DNA of 64,000 bases from Rhodosorus marinus (taxonomy: Eukaryota > Rhodophyta > Stylonematophyceae > Stylonematales > Stylonemataceae). Location of the stretch: positions 657,001 to 721,000 of the forward strand of contig JAMWBK010000001.1 in the NCBI GenBank assembly GCA_029953675.1. Direction: 5' to 3'. Below are positions 12,559-25,788 of the stretch, piece after piece. Position 1 is the stretch's first letter. Each line of letters opens with the position of its first letter. The notes beneath the pieces were generated by a model. The model did no database searches. It saw nothing but the letters and a program-made list of their open reading frames with translations, and was not told the DNA's origin. A program made the translations under genes and the position numbers.

Positions 12559-13803
12559 TTAAGATTTTTGCATGGGTTTCGATAGAAACGGAATTTCGAG
12601 GTCGGCGACAAGAGCAATGTGGTCGCTAGGCCAAGGTCCGTGTGGAAAGCCCTTAACTCCGTTTTTCTCCAGCTCCTTTGCGCTGGGAAGCTTTAGGAAA
12701 CTGGAGGCTCGAACCCCGCCCTTGACGAAAATATAATCAAGCACATCAACAAAAGGCTCGGTGTAGTTGGTCATGTCTCCCTCCTCGTACTGGTACATGT
12801 TTTGCAGTTTCATGCCGCCTTTCGAAATCATCTCCAAAACTTCCGAGGACATGTCGTGCAGGTCTGGGTCGTTGGAAGGTACTGAACCACCTTTTAAGAA
12901 AGACACAACCGTGCTATCAGGAACGCTGTTGAAATCTCCTCCTATCCGAGCGAGCAAGAAAGGCTAAGGTAGTGCCGAGGTGGACGAGCCGGGTTTGCTG
13001 ATGTTCCATACCTAGTATCAAAGGGTAATCGTACTCTGACATAACTTCGCGAATCTGTTCCACCATATGGAAAGCTTGGAGCAGCTTCACGTCCGCGTGG
13101 ACGGGATTCCAGAATAAGTGACATGTGGCTAGTATGATTCCGACATCTGACGGGTGCTTCTTGGATTGTAGTACTGTAATGGCCCCGACGCTGTCGCGGA
13201 GCAAGTGCTTTGGGTTGCTCTTCTTCTGTGCATAATCTACTCCGTACGGCTGCTCTGCGATCGCGTTGAAGTGAACTGGAGTTTCACTCACAACCTTGAA
13301 ATCCTCGCTTTTCCAGAATATTCCCACTCCATCTTCCTTATGTACATCGATCTGCAAAGTCAAAGGCTGCCGGTGAGAAACTCCATGGAATCCCAGCTTT
13401 GCGGGAATCTTATGTGAGCCTTCTCATTTACCGATTTTCGTTGAACATAAGTATGTCCGTCGTATCCAAGCCTTCTCAACGCTCCTCGATGGTACTCCGA
13501 AAAGTTGTCCAGTTCTTGCAGGAGTAGGAAATCTGCGTTGTATTCTTCGATCTCCTTCGTAATTTTGCCCTTGCGTCGCTTCCACCTGATGTCCCCTCGA
13601 TCGCTCCAGTGGAAGATAGACGATCGGCAATAACACTGTGCGAGAATGTTATAAGAAACCACGCGCACTCTCTCAAACTCGGACTCTTTTGGCTGACCAT
13701 CAACAGTGTGGATGACTGGACGCGTGTAGGGGGTTATGGACGGCTTCCCGACAGCCGAACGATTTCCAACGGTCATCGTCGTAGTATACGAGAGCGTGTT
13801 CAT
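12559..13803 (-). CDS. CCR4/nocturnin/Angel-type endonuclease-exonuclease-phosphatase protein
   Basis: Mg2+-dependent nuclease of the EEP fold; relatives are mRNA deadenylases, NADP(H) phosphatase (nocturnin) or 2',5'-phosphodiesterase. Exons 13803-13432, 13351-13012 and 12941-12559 give 364 residues. Motifs in order: VVSYNILAQCY with Asn52, LLLQELDNF with the metal ligand Glu97, LGGDFNSVPDS with Asp240 and Asn242, and PSDHIALVADL with the catalytic Asp-His pair 344-345. The third exon junction falls inside GGDFN, which confirms the splice. The start is the first ATG after an in-frame stop. No leucine-rich repeat is present, so it is not full-length CCR4; closer assignment within the family is not possible by eye. 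No strong targeting peptide is evident. Confidence 0.85.
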
Positions 13804-14539
13804 CTCTCCATCCGGGTTCAAAACCCTCAGCAAGAAGAAAACACAGGCTTCGTAGCTTCACACTTTTTGGAACACCTCGCCGCTCCGGAAGAAAGCAGCC
13901 TTGCCGTTTCGCGATCGAATATTTCCTCACTAGGTCAGACAGATTCCAATTAGCTCTTTCAGATCATCACCACGCACATCGCGGTGGGTACTCGCTGATC
14001 TCCACGACGAGCGTTCAAGGGTTGAGCGATTTCGTCCATGGAACCATTGACGACGTTAAAATGAACTCCATCTCTCAGGAATTACATGAATGCGAGCACT
14101 GAAAGTGATCGGCCTGAAGGTTGCAGCTACATCCTGGTATGTGGCTGCGTTGGAACTCAGAAGACAGGCGAGTATGCCCTTAGTCTTTCCCTTTCAAAAG
14201 CTTTGCGTGGATGTGGACAAGGCGTTTCTGAACAAGCAGAGAGTAGGCAGCTCGATCAGGGCGCAAGATGTCCCCGTCAGAATGTATGTCGCCTCACGTC
14301 GGCATAGTTTTCCTTTGTAGCTGAGGGGATCGTGAGAAGCGTGAGAAGGGTGGGCATGGCCGGGAAGGTCTGTCCTTTCTGGAGTGTTGATGGTATCGAG
14401 CACAGGTTCACAAGGCATTCTTCTGAAAGTTTTTTTTTTCTTGTTTAGTCTTATGCAGTGGTAAAGTGGTACATGTTAGGATTGCCTATCGGAAGTCTTC
14501 CAAAGGAGGTGTAGTCAAGTCTCGAGCGCCGCGTTGATT
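13804..14539. other. Intergenic between CCR4-like gene and TIM23
   Basis: About 740 nt between two minus-strand genes. Nothing recognised; short open frames lack family features. Confidence 0.4.
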
Positions 14540-15406
14540 CTATAAAACACCCTGAAAGTCCTTTCCATAGTATCCCTGTCGGGATGGGTAGATTACACCT
14601 AGGCCCAGTGCAGCGAGCCCAGTACTCCACAGAGCTGCTGCTTTCAGTCCTGGTGGCGTTCTGATCTTCGTAGATTTGAAGAGGAGTCCCGTGGCAGCGC
14701 CGGCAATGGCGTAGTTCGCCGGGCTTTCGTCTTGAGTGATGAAGTGGTACGAGAAAGACTCAAACGAGGACAGCATCAGAGCAATCACTCCCGCAGTGTT
14801 CGCGATCAGCAGTCCTCGTTTTCCGACAGAATTAAGCAGGGAATTTATCCTAAGCTTCATCGATTTGCCAGATGACTGCTTCAGTCCTTCAACAACACCC
14901 TGTAATCCACCAAACGCTCCACCTAGAACCCATGAAGTACCAGCCCAGTACATCATTTGTTGACCCCATGTCTTCTTTCTATAGTCCTGAGTACGGAGAG
15001 CAGGAAGACCGCGTCAATCTTGTGGTCTGGAGAGCTTCATTATGAAACCTACAAGCGTACTCTCAAGTTATCACGATTCAAGACATCAACCTACCAAAAA
15101 CTCATCCGCAAAGAGGTAATCGACGTTTTTCTCCCTTCCGCCATAAACGCCCAGAGCGGGCGCGACCGTGCCGGGAGCAATGAAGTCCAAATTTCCAAAC
15201 TTGAGCGTCGGAACATCATCGCCCTCGCGCGACGCGTCCTCAGTATCAAGCAGAAAGTCCGGGATCGTCCCCCTCGCCCCCTCCCCACCTTCCTGGGAAA
15301 ACAGCTTATCGAAATCGAAACTCGCCGAGGAAAATTCTCCCCCAGAGCTCACATCCTCCTCACCCCGTCCACCACCGGTTCCATCATCCCCCGTGAAAAA
15401 CGACAT
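14540..15406 (-). CDS. TIM23: Mitochondrial inner-membrane translocase TIM23
   Basis: Channel subunit of the presequence translocase of the inner mitochondrial membrane. Two exons, 15406-15095 and 14986-14540, give 252 residues (usual 190-250). Residues 1-104 are a soluble Gly/Asp/Ser-rich intermembrane-space segment, as in TIM23 and unlike TIM17 or TIM22. Residues 105-252 are the Tim17/22/23 domain: WVLGGAFGGLQGVVEG in the first helix, then MKLRINSLLNSVGKRGLLIANTAG in outline (LR-N--LN--G-RG---AN--G) and two further hydrophobic segments. The start chosen is the ATG of MSFFTGDDG, because upstream in-frame codons are not ATG. The intron is 108 nt. Confidence 0.85.
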
Positions 15407-17130
15407 CACGCTTCTACCTTTCAACAAAACCACGGAACAAAGATTTCTATCTCCTTCGACAACGCACCTAAACTATCACCAACCCCTTCCCTTACGTGAC
15501 CAAGCTGGTCGTCATACCCCCAAACCCAAATAAAAAATGTAATGAGGATGAGAACCCCGTTGCCCGTCCCGTCGTCAGCACACGTTTTTTCCCCCGATGA
15601 CGAAGAGCACCACCACAATCCCGACGTGGAAGATGAAGCAAAAGCAAGAAAAGCTCAACAAGAAACGATCTGGTGAAGAGCCATTCATGGCGTCTTGTTA
15701 CGGTCCGGTATCCGGCCTGTCTGCTCTTCTTTTTTTATACCGTTTGGGGACGTCATCGAGCGACGCTTTCTCCGTTGGGATATCCAGCCTCTAGCAGGAA
15801 ACATAGTGACATCTAGATGGCGTAGGAACTGTCCCGTTTCTTCTTCGCTTTAGATTCGGTGTTCGCTGCGAAGACGTAGTCTCGTCTATAACTATGAACT
15901 AATGAACAGATTAACCTTGATTTCACCTGGATGATGAAGTGAGGGCCAAGCTATGAGAAGATCATCTGTCCATGCCAAAGCTGTTCTTCCTCTACAGTCT
16001 TTGGACAGGCTAAGTCCGTCCATTCCTACTCTGAAATTCGCGACCAGTTTGCAAACGAAGAAGATGAAATGAAGGAGAGAACGCTATAAACCCAACGGCG
16101 GCCCGAGACGAGAAAGAATTCTATCAACAGGCGTCGGGTCACCTTGACTACTCATTTGCTTTATGAAGAAGACTTCTGACCACTGTCACTAACGTGTGGA
16201 ATGCAAAAATTGGATTGTCCATCGAGAACTACCGCCCGAGCGGATTGGACAGGGTGCAGATTTGCAACAATTTTTAAATTCATCTTTTTCTTTGTGATTT
16301 GAGGACTTCTCGCCGCTCAAAGCTTCTTCAGAGACAAGGAAGTTTTGCACGAGAAAGCTCCACGACGGCTGCTGAAGAAGTGTCCAAAGGGCTGGATGGT
16401 CGTGTTATAAGCAGTGATTCCGCGAACGGCTTCAGATCAGTTTGGGTAACCTCTTTATTGCCATTTACTGGCGTAATTGTGTACTCTGTAGGATAGTAAC
16501 CAGGTTGGGTAGATTGGGCGTCTTCCTTGACGAATGAACTAATTAGATCTTCCGGAGGCGCCCGGGATATGTCATATATTCGAAAGCTTGTGAACTTTTC
16601 TTACGAATGCGTGATACTAGTTCGACCCTCATCGTCATAGGAGCCCACGCCACGAAACATGAGACGGACGCTCACATCGCTCCAGAATGAACGCGCACAA
16701 TAGCCGACACTAAAACCAAATCTGCTTGTTCAGAGACTAAAGAAAGAAACAACAGTGTGGAAAAACAGATGACCTAAGGAGTAAATCACGTGCCTCAATA
16801 ACTACTGACAGCAGTTGCTGACCGCAAAACCCATAACTAGGGCTTAGCAGAGGAGAGTCTAGGTGCACTTGCGGGGGAGGAGAGCGGATCTGTGTTGTCA
16901 CTAGGTCACTTCACGAAGGGTCTCTCAATTCGTTTCACATAATCCCAAAGAGGACACTTATCCTTGTCATTGGCAAGTATTCAGAGTCCGCGGATTTCTC
17001 AGGTGAGGTTGTGGTAAAGGTCGGGGGTACTCTTTGCTCATGAGCAGAATCCCGCGTTTAGCACCAATGGATGAGGAAAGCAGTTGCCCGCATTCGCAGA
17101 GCGGGGAGGAAAGGTTGAAGCAGCAAGAGG
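15407..17130. other. Intergenic, no gene recognised
   Basis: C-rich stretches on the plus strand near 15480-15530 probably belong to the TIM23 leader. Remaining short frames are uninformative. Confidence 0.4.
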
Positions 17131-17365
17131 AAATGCACGTACGGCATACGGCGGCAGAACCAGGCAACGACTCCCAGAAACGAAAACAGCAATGGCCCCT
17201 CGCCTATTTCAGTTCCAAAGCGCTCAAGTGAAGGGCGAACCGTCTAGGATTCCTTAACGAAGATCCGAGAGGCCAGCTCCGACTGGAGAAACGAGATGTA
17301 GAAAAGGAAAACTTCAGAAAAGTGTCAGAACTGGACGCTGAGGAGCAGAGGGAAGCCATAAAAAA
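17131..17365 (+). pseudogene. Decayed copy of the Lys/Ala-rich protein gene at 19.1-20.2 kb
   Basis: This stretch aligns by eye with about 19620-19850 of the intact gene, 2 kb downstream in the same orientation. Shared words include gcggcagaaccaggcaacga versus gctgcggaaccagacaacaa, cgcctatttcagtt versus cgccaatttcagtt, gactggagaaac (identical) and ctgaggagcagag (identical). In translation EKENFRKVSELDAEEQREA matches EKEKFKQVAEMGPEEQRKA. The frame is broken between the matching blocks, at a TGA/TAG-bearing section about 17228-17260, and the copy lacks the intact N- and C-terminal regions. It reads as an old segmental duplicate. Confidence 0.75.
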
Positions 17366-19122
17366 GCCAAAAAAAAGCTTACCTCTGGCCGAAGCGCAAT
17401 GTCGCCAAGCAGAAGTGGACGGTCATCCAGAGAGTAGTACACCCGTTGAGTCAGGAGGAAAGGGTACTAAGACTGGAGTAGGCTCACTGTGACGCTTACT
17501 ATTATCTTCCTAAAGAGGATCATCTGAAAGTTAATGGACTTGGGCGAGAAATCCACTCTATTCCCCACGAACTCGTGGGATCGCAAATGGCATCCTTTAG
17601 CCAACAAGAAATACAGGGCAACCTGGCCCTTTTCTCAAATAATCATAAGTGCAGAATGGAACCCTATCTCAATCCTCCAAAAACGGAGTTTCCACCGCAG
17701 ATATATTACTCCATTCACAGAGCGGTTGTGTTTAAAGGGGCGATTTCCCTTTCCATGCAAAACAATTCCATCAATCAACACAAGGAAAAAAAGGGAAAAA
17801 TCCTAAACGCCCGAGGCCATAGTTGAGAAATATGCGATTTTGATGAAGAAAAGACCCATTTGAGTATTTATCCTATCAGATCCGACAAAGGAGTTTCCTG
17901 TAGTGTAATTGGATATTTACAAAACTCACGAGACTGTTGATTGGAGAATTCACAGACCAATTAAAATACTGTTGATGGTGCATGATAGTTCATTTTTTTC
18001 CATAGATTTTCTACAGGAACGAGGCTGGCAAGCGCGGCCTTTTTTTTAAAATCTCACGAAACCATCACTCGCTTAGTGGGTAATTGGGGGGGCGGATACA
18101 GCATAAAAAGTACAATAGTTCATGATCTTTTACTTATATCGCAGTTTGGAGGAAAAATTAAAGGAACCCCTTAAAAAATGGCGCGCAGAACGGTACTACC
18201 CGCAGTGTAAAAACCAGTGATTATCTTACATGAGAATTTTAGGGAAATTGGTTGAGGGGTATGCTGAAAATTAAGAATGATGGATTCCGTCTAAACTGTT
18301 CGTTTTAATGTCGAATGCTGATCAATAAGAACCGAGCGACCCGGGGGCAATTTGTACACGTACTAATCCGACCCGTTTTAATGGAAAACTCACTAGGGGG
18401 TTAAAGAAACCGAACAAAGCAAAATTCAAAACAAAACTTAAGGGAGCAAAAAAAGGAGGAAAACAAGAAGATGGCAACCCGAGGCTCCGGTTGTTATTAA
18501 AATGACACCGTTTTCAAAGAAGCCAACTCTCAAGTCACGTCTTCAAATCATAGCCCCCTTTGTGTTGTGGACAACAGAAGCGTGGAGTTGACTAATTATT
18601 TCATATAAACAAAGTATTAGAATGTGAGGAACTAGCTCATGCGGGGTGAGTTTTTGTCTATGAACTGACGTTCGAAAAACACAGTCGTTTCTGATGAGGG
18701 ATCTAAAATAATCTTCCGATTTCCTTCTAAAAAGGGCCTTCTGCGTTGGTTTTAGTTCTGTTTCCTTGTGCGTTCGTTTAGGATTCGCCTTTTTGTGAGC
18801 AAAAACGAGTTGAACGAGATGTGTTTATATGGTGATTTCATATTTTTCTGAATAGAGAAGTTGAAGTGTTAGGAGGGGAAGCTGTTGGGGAGGGTTTTTT
18901 GCTCTGCGCAAAGCGTTGTTTTTTTTTGCCTGTTGTGGGTGTGGTTTTCCAATTTGCAGAGAGGGACTGTGGAGGGTGTGTTTGGTTCGGCAGAAAATTG
19001 TATCTGGTTTTGAAACGTGGGTTTCGGATATCCCAGGGGAGGTTTAGAAAGGGTGGAGTGGGTAGGGAGGGGTCGGCGGTAGGGTTTGCGCAAGGCGAGC
19101 GTTTTTGGGTAGTTCAGCAACA
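17366..19122. other. Intergenic, partly AT-rich
   Basis: Positions up to about 17490 may be the eroded 3' side of the pseudogene. Positions about 17520-18850 are AT-rich without coding features. Positions about 18860-19122 are G/T-rich on the plus strand and form the leader of the next gene. Confidence 0.45.
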
Positions 19123-20193
19123 ATGGATATTGAAAGCAGGAAGGTTTTGAGGATGGTGGTGTCGGAATTTTCCGCTGCAGCTCATAACTTGACCGCTTCT
19201 GCTCAGAGATTGAGCAGCGCGATTGGTATGATTGAGGAAGGTGGTAATATGCAGATACCGATGATTGCTCCAGTGAATTACCATGCTCAGCACCAACAGC
19301 CTCAGGTGATATCTTCTGTAGCACCGCCAATACAGAATCAGGTACAGCCTCAGCCTCAAGTACAGCCTCAGCCAAGGGCTGTCGCCTCGAAGCCTGGGAG
19401 GAAAGCACCGCAGAGAGTTCCGAAGAAGGAAACCGTTAAAGCCCCAGGAAAGGGTCAGACCACCAAGGTCTCACCAACTGCGAAGGCCATCAAAGCGGAT
19501 GCTCCTGCACTACCAGCCGCCGCGAAGCAACCGGAACCTGCCAAGGCCGAACAGAAGATCTCCCCGACGACTGCGCCAACGGATAAGGGTGGCAAGATTG
19601 GAGCAAAAGGAAAGGCAGACACGGCTGCGGAACCAGACAACAAATCCCAGAAGCGGAATGCATCCTCATTCGACGCGTATCGCCAATTTCAGTTTGGAAC
19701 TGCTAAACTGATGGGCGAATCGTTTAAGCTCGTTGACAAGATTCGTGAGATCGGCGTCGACTGGAGAAACCTTGGAGATGAAGAAAAGGAAAAGTTCAAG
19801 CAAGTGGCGGAGATGGGCCCTGAGGAGCAGAGAAAAGCCTTGAAGGTGCTGGTCGAAGCGCGTGTCGCTGAGCTCGAAACAGAAGGGGCTGGCAAATCAA
19901 AGGGCGCGGCCAAGGTTCCCCCAGAGAATGGTACACCTGCAAAGTCGGCAGCAAAGGATGCTAAAACCGCAGCAGGCAAGGGCAAGCAGAGCGAGACAGA
20001 AATTACGAAGGACACCACCAAGGACGCGGCTGTGAAGGATACTGCGGAAGCTACTCCGGAGGGTACAGACAGGAAGAGAGGTAGAAAACGCCGGGAAATG
20101 ACGAGACGATCCACCACGGCAGCGGCAGCGCCAGTCGAAGAACCCGACACTAAGGGAAAGAAGGACAAGAGAAGAAAGAAGAAGGAGAAATAG
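19123..20193 (+). CDS. Lys/Ala/Thr-rich protein with HMG-box-like segment, probably nuclear
   Basis: Single-exon frame of 356 residues. The first 45 residues are ordered-looking (ESRKVLRMVVSEFSAAA), then Gln/Pro-rich sequence with a VQPQPQVQPQPR repeat, then Lys/Ala/Pro-rich disorder. Residues about 180-250 (KRNASSFDAYRQFQF to EEQRKALKVLVE) are the only compact block; its Phe/Tyr and Trp spacing and DEEKEKFKQVAE element resemble a degenerate HMG box, which is an inference. The C-terminus is very basic (KKDKRRKKKEK) and should act as a nuclear-localisation signal. A chromatin role is plausible but unproven. The protein is a good coding call because a decayed copy 2 kb upstream is best conserved in this same block. 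The start is the first ATG after the G-rich leader. Confidence 0.72.
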   Translation: MDIESRKVLRMVVSEFSAAAHNLTASAQRLSSAIGMIEEGGNMQIPMIAPVNYHAQHQQPQVISSVAPPIQNQVQPQPQVQPQPRAVASKPGRKAPQRVPKKETVKAPGKGQTTKVSPTAKAIKADAPALPAAAKQPEPAKAEQKISPTTAPTDKGGKIGAKGKADTAAEPDNKSQKRNASSFDAYRQFQFGTAKLMGESFKLVDKIREIGVDWRNLGDEEKEKFKQVAEMGPEEQRKALKVLVEARVAELETEGAGKSKGAAKVPPENGTPAKSAAKDAKTAAGKGKQSETEITKDTTKDAAVKDTAEATPEGTDRKRGRKRREMTRRSTTAAAAPVEEPDTKGKKDKRRKKKEK

Positions 20194-20201
20194 ACTTCTG
20201 C

Positions 20202-20616
20202 CTACAGGCGTGGCAGGCTTATCTGATGAAAGTAGCATCCTTCAATTGACCTTACCAAATTGTTTTTGATCTTGGACATATTTAAATCAATTACAACACA
20301 GATATTTCTCAACAAATCTGCGCGTACCATCGTAATATCAATCTCCGCGTACAATTGAAAAAGTAGATCAGCTGGATCAAGTTGCGTACTCGAGAGGTCA
20401 TTCTCAGCTACCGTGACCTCGATTGCAAACGAAAGGCCTTGGGGCAGCTCAATAAAGATAATTTACGTATCAACGGTTCAAACCTCAACCAGCGGAAAAG
20501 GATCCCACATAATTCCTGACAGTTGTACACAGTAGTTTTACAAGGAAAATTTACCATCGCAGACGCTTCTGCATCGTCTTCTGCCTTCACATCAGCAGCC
20601 TCCGACTCCCTCAAAT
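20202..20616 (-). CDS. Possible 3' exons of an unrecognised minus-strand gene
   Basis: Two frames join with matching phase across a 137-nt GT-AG intron: 20616-20555 (acidic, AADVKAEDDAEASAM) and 20417-20202, a 71-residue open exon (begins VTVAENDLSSTQ, contains LLFQLYAEIDITMVRADLL) ending in TAG only 9 nt from the convergent gene's stop. Upstream, a long open frame at about 20961-20617 on the same strand and a run of C-rich plus-strand sequence at about 21050-21130, the usual sign of a minus-strand leader in this window, suggest the gene begins near 21.1 kb. I could not join the upstream exons without a frame conflict, and I do not recognise the protein. Confidence 0.3.
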
Positions 20617-23314
20617 CTAGGGATTAATCCAGACATCTTTGAAATCAATCAAAGCCCGAGCAGTTCGGTTGACACTGCTCGTGCTCCGAACGCTTCCCGA
20701 GTCTCTCCTTGCTTCGCGCCAATCGGTGCCTCTTCCTACCTCCACAGAGGTTACGGCCTCAGCCGGCGATTTCGGCGAGGAAGGTGCTGAAGAAATTTCA
20801 AAGCCATCCCCCCAATCTGCGACCACGGCCTTTCTTCCTCGTCCAATCCAAAAACAAAAAAAAAGACAAAAAGAAGGGTCAGGAGAAACCAACCCGCCCA
20901 AAAAAAAAATCCCGTTTCCCGCTCGGGTGGCCCGTTGGGAAAGTTTGTCCAAAAAAAACACAAAAAACCAAAGAAACTTTCAAAATGTACAACTCACCTC
21001 TCAACTCCCTTCTGATCCATCCCCAAGTTCCAAACCTTAAACGTACAAGCGCCGAACAATCAACCCAATCCGTCAAAGCTATCCACCTTCCCTCCCTCCC
21101 TCCCTCCCCTCCATCCCCCACTTCGCCCCCAAAACCAAATCAACCCAAAATCGAAAGCCCATATTGCAGCAAACAATTTTTTTAGACCTATCCATCTAGA
21201 AAAACGCATAAAACAATAGATTCAACTCCTCAAACAATAGAATATCCTTTCTTTTCTAATGGCCAAGCTTAAACGGCCGTTGTTCCATTTTTCCCATGAT
21301 CCTGCAATACCTCTTTCAGAGCTCATTTTTATCCATTTCATACACTCTGTCACTGCCTCCCCCCCCCCCTTCCTCGATCTTATAAAATATCTCATGACTA
21401 TTTTAGTTAAGGGGTAGAGTTTCATGAACAATAGTATTTAGAATATTTTAGAAACATTTATGAAAACTTAAAGAAAGGTGAGAAAATTTGGATCAGGAGG
21501 GTGGATAAGTTTGTTGATTTAGAAATTTTTTTTTGGGGGGGGGGCTCTCGCTTTTTTTTGGTGTTTTTTTTTTACACGGCTAAGGATAAGGAGATTGTGG
21601 ATTTTATTGGCGAAGGATTTCGTTTCTTCGGGTATTGAGAATGAAGATGGGAATTTTGCATCGTTGAGGAAGTTTCTAATTTACTATTAATATATCAGGG
21701 GATTGCGTGCGTAATTGTGGCGGGTGGATGAGGGGAAGAGATGAGTCAGACCTTCATATGGGATTGGCTTTCGTGCGACTGTTATCGCGACTGCCATGAG
21801 GCTCGCTTGTTTTCTCTCTCTTGGTTGAGTTTTAATCCTTATCCATCGGTGGAAGGGGAAGCACCTTCGGCTACGCTTGCGGGTTGGAAGATGAGGATGT
21901 GGGCTTGTCCCTTCACCGTCCTCAAGTATTCCTAAGCCGGTTCAGGGAAGGGTTTCATTGTGGCAAAACGTAGCGCCTGTTGCGACTATGCAAGCGCGTT
22001 CGAAGAGGTACTCTTATAGGTTCGGGCGGTTTCCGTCGCCGCCTTGGCTCTATTGTATTGACTTCCTTCCACTCAGCGGTGTAGTTTCTCAGCTGTTATT
22101 GTTCGGAGGAGTGGGTTAGAGCTCTCGATGAGAGTCTAATGAAACTTGCTGTCCTAGAAAATCCCGTGATTGGACAGTTATGACTCGTCTTATTCATGAA
22201 CATTGGAGGCGGGCGTAAAAGTTCTATTGGCATCGTGATGGTATTGGTTCTTGCTTTTGACGTCGATAGTGGCTACTGTAGAGGATGGTTGCTCTGAGAG
22301 GACGACGATCCGTGCTCAGTGGTCCGGACTGTTGGTTTAGGAGTTTCTCATCCTGGTGACCTACCTTCCAGCTGGACAAAGAAACCTTGACAAGACCTTT
22401 ACAAATGAAATTCTCTTTTGATGGCCCTCAGATGCTCGACTGCAGAGAGGTAGTGCCGTGCGTTGATAAGGAGCTCAAGCCGGCTATTGTGGGAAAACGA
22501 GACTGTCGCTTACTTCTATCTCTCGAACTACTGGTCAGCATGGATATGGGATGCAACGCCTTGCTATGCTTTTGGGCGAGCATGCACTGGAGGGTCACAC
22601 CTGCTGAGCCTTGACGCATGGACTGACGGTTTACTCTCTTAGAAGCCCCGCCCCCCCCCTTCGACAGAGCCGCAATCGTCGCATTCAAAGGATCGTACGA
22701 TCGTCCTGAAATCTACCAATAGAGCAAAGATCCAACAACAATCAGCAGCTACCCGATCCCTCAAATACGACAGGCTTTCATCGGTTCTACAGTCCGCACA
22801 TTCCCACCCCATCTCCACTGGCGCTGGCAAACCGGCAAAACCCTGATCCACGCTCCGCGAAACAAAATCGACAGATGTAAGAATATAACTCGACAAACTC
22901 GAGAAAGACGCGTGGGAATACTTAATTCGCTATACGTACTCTTATGACGCGTGTCAATACATGAATGGAATTCCAAATGAAGGTAAACGGGCACCGACGG
23001 CGTCGATATGAAAATTGCTGATTTTCTCGTCAAAAAGAGGTATTTGCCTGGGGACGTGGGGCAGGTGCCCGAGGTGTGGAATTTCGATGGGCAGCTTGGA
23101 TTTTGAAGGTGTTTTGAAGGGTTTTGTAGATTTTCTTTGGATTTTGATGCATTATAGACAGTTCTGAAGGAGAGAGAGGAGGGCAGGTGGGGCGATTGTA
23201 TTGTGGGGTGGGTTGGTTTGGGTTAGGGAAGCGGGTTGGGGGAGGTAGATTTGGTGCATTGAACCATTCATTTGGTAGATTTGGAAGTAGTTTCCTTTTT
23301 CCTGGTTTGAAAGG
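20617..23314. other. Mostly non-coding; leader-like C-rich and G-rich tracts
   Basis: 20617-21130 may hold 5' exons and leader of the minus-strand candidate. 21170-22300 is low in coding features with several homopolymer runs. About 23040-23314 is strongly G/T-rich and forms the RPL8 leader. Confidence 0.4.
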
Positions 23315-24335
23315 ATGGGTCGCGTTATTCGCGGTAAGTAGTTTTGGTGGAAGGATCGAAAGAAGCTCTTCGGTGTTTGCGTTTTTAGAGTTTGTTGTTG
23401 GTTTTTGGTTTAGAGGAGTGGGTGTGTGGGTAAGTGCTGAGCTTTTGGTTTTATTGTTTCCTTGTTTGATGGATTTTAGGACAGAGAAAGGGTGCAGGAG
23501 GCATCTTCAAGTCGCATACGTCCAAGCGCAAGGGTGCTGCTCGTATGCGTGCTTTGGATTATGCTGAGCGAAACGGATACATCAGAGGGACTGTGAAGGA
23601 CATTATCCACGATCCAGGACGAGGTGCTCCGCTTGCGAAGGTTGACTTCCGTGATCCTTACAAGTACAGGAAGCAAAAGGAGTTGATCGTGGCCGCAGAG
23701 GGAATGTATACTGGCCAGTTCATTTATGCCGGAAAGAAGGGTAAGTTTTGTATCAGAGTTTTTGCGTACAATTGCCAGTATGCTTATGGAACGCGGTCAT
23801 TATTTTGTTCCCCGAATTCACAGCCCAGCTTGCTGTTGGAAACATTGCGCCCTTGAAGTCCATGCCTGAGGGAACGGTTATCTGCAACGTCGAGGCGAAG
23901 CTTGGTGACCGTGGAAAGCTCGCTCGTGCGTCAGGAGACTTTGTCACGATTGTCAACCACATTGACAACAACAAGACTAGGATTCGATTGCCGTCTGGTG
24001 CCCGTAAGCTTGTGCCTTCTTCGTGCAGAGCTATGGTCGGAATTGTTGCTGGAGGGTCAAGAACTGAGAAGCCACTGCTCAAGGCCGGGCGTGCATACCA
24101 TAAATTCCGTGTGAAGAGGAATTGCTGGCCTCGTGTCCGTGGTGTGGCTATGAACCCGGTAGAGCATCCTCACGGAGGAGGAAACCACCAGCATATTGGA
24201 CATCCGTCTACGGTTCGCAGAGATGCGCCTGCTGGACAGAAGGCTGGTCTTATTGCTGCCCGCCGAACTGGTAGGCTGCGTGGTGGTAAGGCCACTGCCG
24301 CGGCCGCCGCCAAGGCTGCATCATCTGGAGCGTAA
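23315..24335 (+). CDS. RPL8: 60S ribosomal protein L8 (uL2)
   Basis: Cytosolic large-subunit protein uL2, which lies next to the peptidyl-transferase centre and is needed for subunit joining. Exons 23315-23333, 23480-23740 and 23824-24335 give 263 residues (animals 257). The first exon carries only MGRVIRG, a common arrangement in ribosomal protein genes. Family signatures visible: [31 protein letters not shown], and the near-invariant C-terminal [18 protein letters not shown], whose His residues line the active-site region. The C-terminus is a basic Arg/Ala tail. The first intron (146 nt) is longer than the second (83 nt). Identity is certain. Confidence 0.98.

Positions 24336-25788
<1,453 letters not shown>

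Noticed and set aside
19689-20168. 159-codon minus-strand ORF rich in Ser/Ala/Val
   Set aside because: Antisense shadow of the Lys/Ala-rich gene.
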